Positions 6,015 through 7,230 of a stretch of 7,230 nucleotides of DNA are shown here, one piece after another. Each line of letters starts with the position of its first letter. The first letter of the stretch is position 1. Source of the stretch: Verrucomicrobiota bacterium (GTDB taxonomy: Bacteria; Verrucomicrobiota; Verrucomicrobiia; Limisphaerales; UBA9464); the NCBI GenBank assembly GCA_017302195.1, contig JAFLEG010000217.1:1-7230 (forward strand). Reading direction: 5' to 3'. The notes under the pieces are model-generated. The model did no database searches and had not been told where the DNA came from. It worked only from the letters and a program-made list of their open reading frames with translations. Made by a program: the position numbers and the translations under genes.

Positions 6015-6196
6015 CCAAGGTCTCCAGGCCTTGGAGTGCGACGGCGGCTTGCCGTGCCGAAGCAGGGCGAAGGCAGGAGCGCAGCGGAGACGCCGCTTTG
6101 CCGCGTCGCGCTGACCGCGAACCGGGCGTTCATTTTCCCGCCCGAGCGCCGTTCGCGGCCGACGCCAAAGCGGTGGCAAGCCACCGCAGTCCCAAG
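6015..6196. repeat. Large nested palindromic intergenic element
   Basis: Several pairs of complementary arms are nested around a common centre. From outside in these are: CTTGGAGTGCG (6030-6040) with imperfect CGCAGTCCCAAG (6185-6196); GGCTTGCC (6046-6053) with GGCAAGCC (6175-6182); CCGCTTTG (6093-6100) with CAAAGCGG (6166-6173); GCGTC (6103-6107) with GACGC (6161-6165); CCGCGAAC (6115-6122) with GTTCGCGG (6151-6158); and CGGGCG (6123-6128) with CGCCCG (6139-6144). The right arm also forms its own hairpin, GCGGTGGC and GCCACCGC with AA between them (6170-6187). The left edge has CCAAGG/CCTTGG (6015-6034). No protein is supported. It looks like a REP/BIME-type or MITE-like repeat, or a structured RNA. 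Confidence 0.65.
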
Positions 6197-6466
6197 CGTG
6201 CGTTCTGATTTACGCGGCAGGGCGTGCCTCCGAGTTCACTTGTGGAGTCGCGACCACATTGATTCGCCACGACGCGTACGGCCCAGGCAGGGCCTCGCCC
6301 CACCGGGTGACGTTCCCTCCCGGATACCACGCGCTTTGCCGATGGCGGGGCAATGGCAGCCATCAGATTACGGATGGGGCGGACCACTCATGTCGGTCTG
6401 ATCAGCATGTGGCTCGTCCCTCGATCCGGAGTTGGCGGACCGGTCGGGGGAATTCACGCTACCCCG
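6197..6466. other. Intergenic region upstream of thiS
   Basis: No gene is supported in these 270 bases. Short palindromes such as GTCGCGAC (6246-6253) occur, and GC-rich runs resemble the repeat DNA to the left. A promoter for thiS should be here, but none is clear. The conserved CTGAGA and other core parts of a TPP riboswitch were looked for and not found. Confidence 0.35.
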
Positions 6467-6667
6467 GTGACGGTGACCGCCAATGGACGCGAGGTGCCCT
6501 GGACCGAGGCCGCTTCCCTGACCCGATTCCTGGAACAGCAGGGGCTGCGTCCCCGCAGCGTGGTGGTCGAACTGAACGGGGAGGCGGTGGCGCCTTCGGA
6601 GTTTGACGGACGCACGGTGCGTCCCGGGGATCGCCTGGAAATTGTGCAGATCGTGGCCGGGGGATGA
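6467..6667 (+). CDS. thiS: ThiS-like sulfur carrier protein
   Basis: ThiS carries sulfur as a C-terminal thiocarboxylate to ThiG during thiazole synthesis for thiamine, in the cytoplasm. From the GTG at 6467 the product is 66 residues, the usual length. It reads VTVTANGREVPW at the start, then SLTRFLEQQGL, VVVELNGEAVAPSEF, and the typical ending RPGDRLEIVQIVAGG. The C-terminal Gly-Gly needed for adenylation and thiocarboxylation is intact. The ubiquitin-like beta-grasp order (strand, strand, helix, strand, strand) fits. The start is uncertain: ATG codons at 6353 and 6407 are in frame, but would add residues unlike the family; no Shine-Dalgarno sequence decides it. No other thiamine gene is in the window, and repeat-rich DNA lies on both sides. 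A MoaD-like carrier is the main alternative, though the sequence looks closer to ThiS. Confidence 0.87.
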   Translation: MTVTANGREVPWTEAASLTRFLEQQGLRPRSVVVELNGEAVAPSEFDGRTVRPGDRLEIVQIVAGG

Positions 6668-6731
6668 GACGGCGGACGGGCCAGCTCCCTGTTGTGGATC
6701 GTGATTGGGGCATGGGGACGGAATGCGTGGG

Positions 6732-6760
6732 CTCTCACGAAGGACACCGAGGGCACAAAG
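6732..6760 (+). repeat. Degenerate AAGGAC-type repeat, left copy
   Basis: This 29-base stretch contains CACGAAGGACACCGAGGGC and ends CACAAAG. It matches the reverse complement of 6892-6921 at roughly 23 of 29 positions with one indel. Similar purine-rich AAGGACAC repeats are, from memory, common between genes in Verrucomicrobia and Planctomycetes. Confidence 0.5.
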
Positions 6761-6851
6761 GGGGAGGCGTTCCGTGAGGGAGGGGGAAACGGCATGCGTT
6801 GGGGCGTTCCGCGATACCCGTCGTTTGTTCACGGGCGCAGCGGCGTTGTAC

Positions 6852-6875
6852 AGGGGCGTGGTGGAACGCGCCCCT
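6852..6875. repeat. 7-bp perfect hairpin in the spacer after thiS
   Basis: AGGGGCG (6852-6858) and CGCCCCT (6869-6875) are perfect complements around a 10-base loop. It lies between the two inverted AAGGAC-type repeats. No T-run follows on either strand, so it reads as a REP-like hairpin more than a terminator. Confidence 0.45.
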
Positions 6876-6891
6876 ACCCTTCCAGGATTTT

Positions 6892-6921
6892 CTTGGCGCC
6901 CTTTGCGGTCCTTGGTGTGAG
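6892..6921 (-). repeat. Degenerate AAGGAC-type repeat, right copy (inverted)
   Basis: On the minus strand this 30-base stretch reads CTCACACCAAGGACC, then GCAAAGGGCGCCAAG, pairing with the copy at 6732-6760 in inverted orientation 131 bases away. It ends inside the hairpin at 6917-6942. Confidence 0.5.
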
Positions 6922-6942
6922 GCCCTTCAGCGGGGGCCTCAC
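6917..6942 (-). terminator. 9-bp hairpin at the end of the acyl-CoA synthetase gene
   Basis: GTGAGGCCC (6917-6925) and GGGCCTCAC (6934-6942) are perfect complements with an 8-base loop. The stop codon (6939-6941) lies inside the upstream arm as read on the minus strand. Position suggests termination or 3'-end protection, but no T-run follows. Confidence 0.45.
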
Positions 6943-7230
6943 GCGCCGCCATGCACCATCTCGCGCAGCCGGGTCTTGAGCAGCTTGCCAGTGGCGTTTC
7001 GCGGCAGGGCGGGCATCACCACGGCCCGGCGGGGCAGCTTGTAATCCGCCAGTCGCTCCTTGAGGAAGGCCAGCAGCGCCTTCTCGTCCAGCATCTGCCC
7101 CTCGTCCATGGCGACGAAGGCCACGGGACGCTCGCCGCGACGCTCGTCGGGTTCGCCCACCACCGCGCATTCCTTCACACCGGGGAAGGCGTAAATGATC
7201 TCCTCAATCTCCCGGGGATACACATTGATG
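6939..7230 (-). CDS. AMP-forming acyl-CoA synthetase (AMP-binding enzyme), C-terminal domain; 5' end outside window
   Basis: Only the last 96 residues are in the window, starting INVYPREIEEIIYAFPGV. This is the start of the AMP-binding C-terminal domain, right after the hinge region. PDERRGERPVAFV and FLKERLADYKLPRR follow. PRNATGKLLKTRLRE contains the conserved lysine (codon 6984-6986) that takes part in adenylate formation. The enzyme activates a carboxylic acid to an acyl-AMP and then to acyl-CoA. The substrate (fatty acid or other) cannot be read from this domain, and the family is normally 500-600 residues long. GTG at 7223 is an internal Val in VYPREIEE, not a start. The gene ends MVHGGA, with its stop in a hairpin. 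Confidence 0.92.
   Translation of the reverse strand, partial: INVYPREIEEIIYAFPGVKECAVVGEPDERRGERPVAFVAMDEGQMLDEKALLAFLKERLADYKLPRRAVVMPALPRNATGKLLKTRLREMVHGGA

Noticed and set aside
5858..6184. N-terminal extension of the secreted protein frame up to 6184
   Set aside because: It runs through the palindromic repeat element, is Arg/Pro/Ser-rich without pattern, and would bury the clear signal peptide that starts at 5857.
5858..6196. CRISPR array or tandem repeat
   Set aside because: The repeats here are inverted and nested, not regularly spaced direct repeats with unique spacers.
6353..6466. Longer thiS start at the ATG at 6353 or 6407
   Set aside because: The added residues are unlike ThiS and the family starts at the strand VTVTANG; the choice is not certain because no Shine-Dalgarno sequence decides it.
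6197..6466. TPP riboswitch upstream of thiS
   Set aside because: A GGTCTGATCAG stretch near 6395 recalled part of the motif, but CTGAGA and the rest of the conserved core are missing.

Overview
GC-rich bacterial chromosome segment with densely packed genes on both strands. The gene mix suggests Verrucomicrobiota or a close relative within the PVC group. Supporting signs are a lone Lon-N domain protein paired with a DUF1844 protein, a secreted lipocalin-like protein opening with LQGTW, yicC-gmk, starts mostly without Shine-Dalgarno sequences, and gene-free stretches full of palindromic repeats. This assignment rests on recalled family distributions and no search was run.

Left part (1-3163): the 3' end of a DegT/StrS-type PLP aminotransferase (+) converges on a small membrane protein (-), with a strong hairpin for each strand between them. 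Next is a minus-strand pair, a Lon-N (PUA-like) protein followed by a DUF1844 protein, joined by a 4-base stop/start overlap. A 115-bp divergent spacer separates this pair from a plus-strand membrane-anchored coiled-coil protein.

Middle part (3197-5857): a minus-strand run. Two small secreted proteins of unknown function overlap by 20 bases (5857 to 4774). They are followed by yicC (RNA hairpin endoribonuclease family) and gmk (guanylate kinase), 10 bases apart. The yicC start codon lies inside a perfect 9-bp inverted repeat.

Right part (5858-7230): a repeat-rich region of about 1.1 kb whose only gene is a short ThiS-like sulfur carrier (+). Upstream of thiS is a nested palindromic element of about 170 bp (6030-6196). 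Downstream, a pair of inverted degenerate AAGGAC-type repeats (6732-6760 and 6892-6921) flanks further hairpins. The window closes with the C-terminal domain of an AMP-forming acyl-CoA synthetase (-), whose stop codon sits in a 9-bp hairpin.

No defence system, CRISPR array, tRNA, rRNA, transposase or phage gene was seen. The conserved genes are ordinary housekeeping or hypothetical genes. The most unusual content is the structured repeat DNA around thiS, the yicC start-codon hairpin, and the repeat-like 3' end of the lipocalin-like gene.
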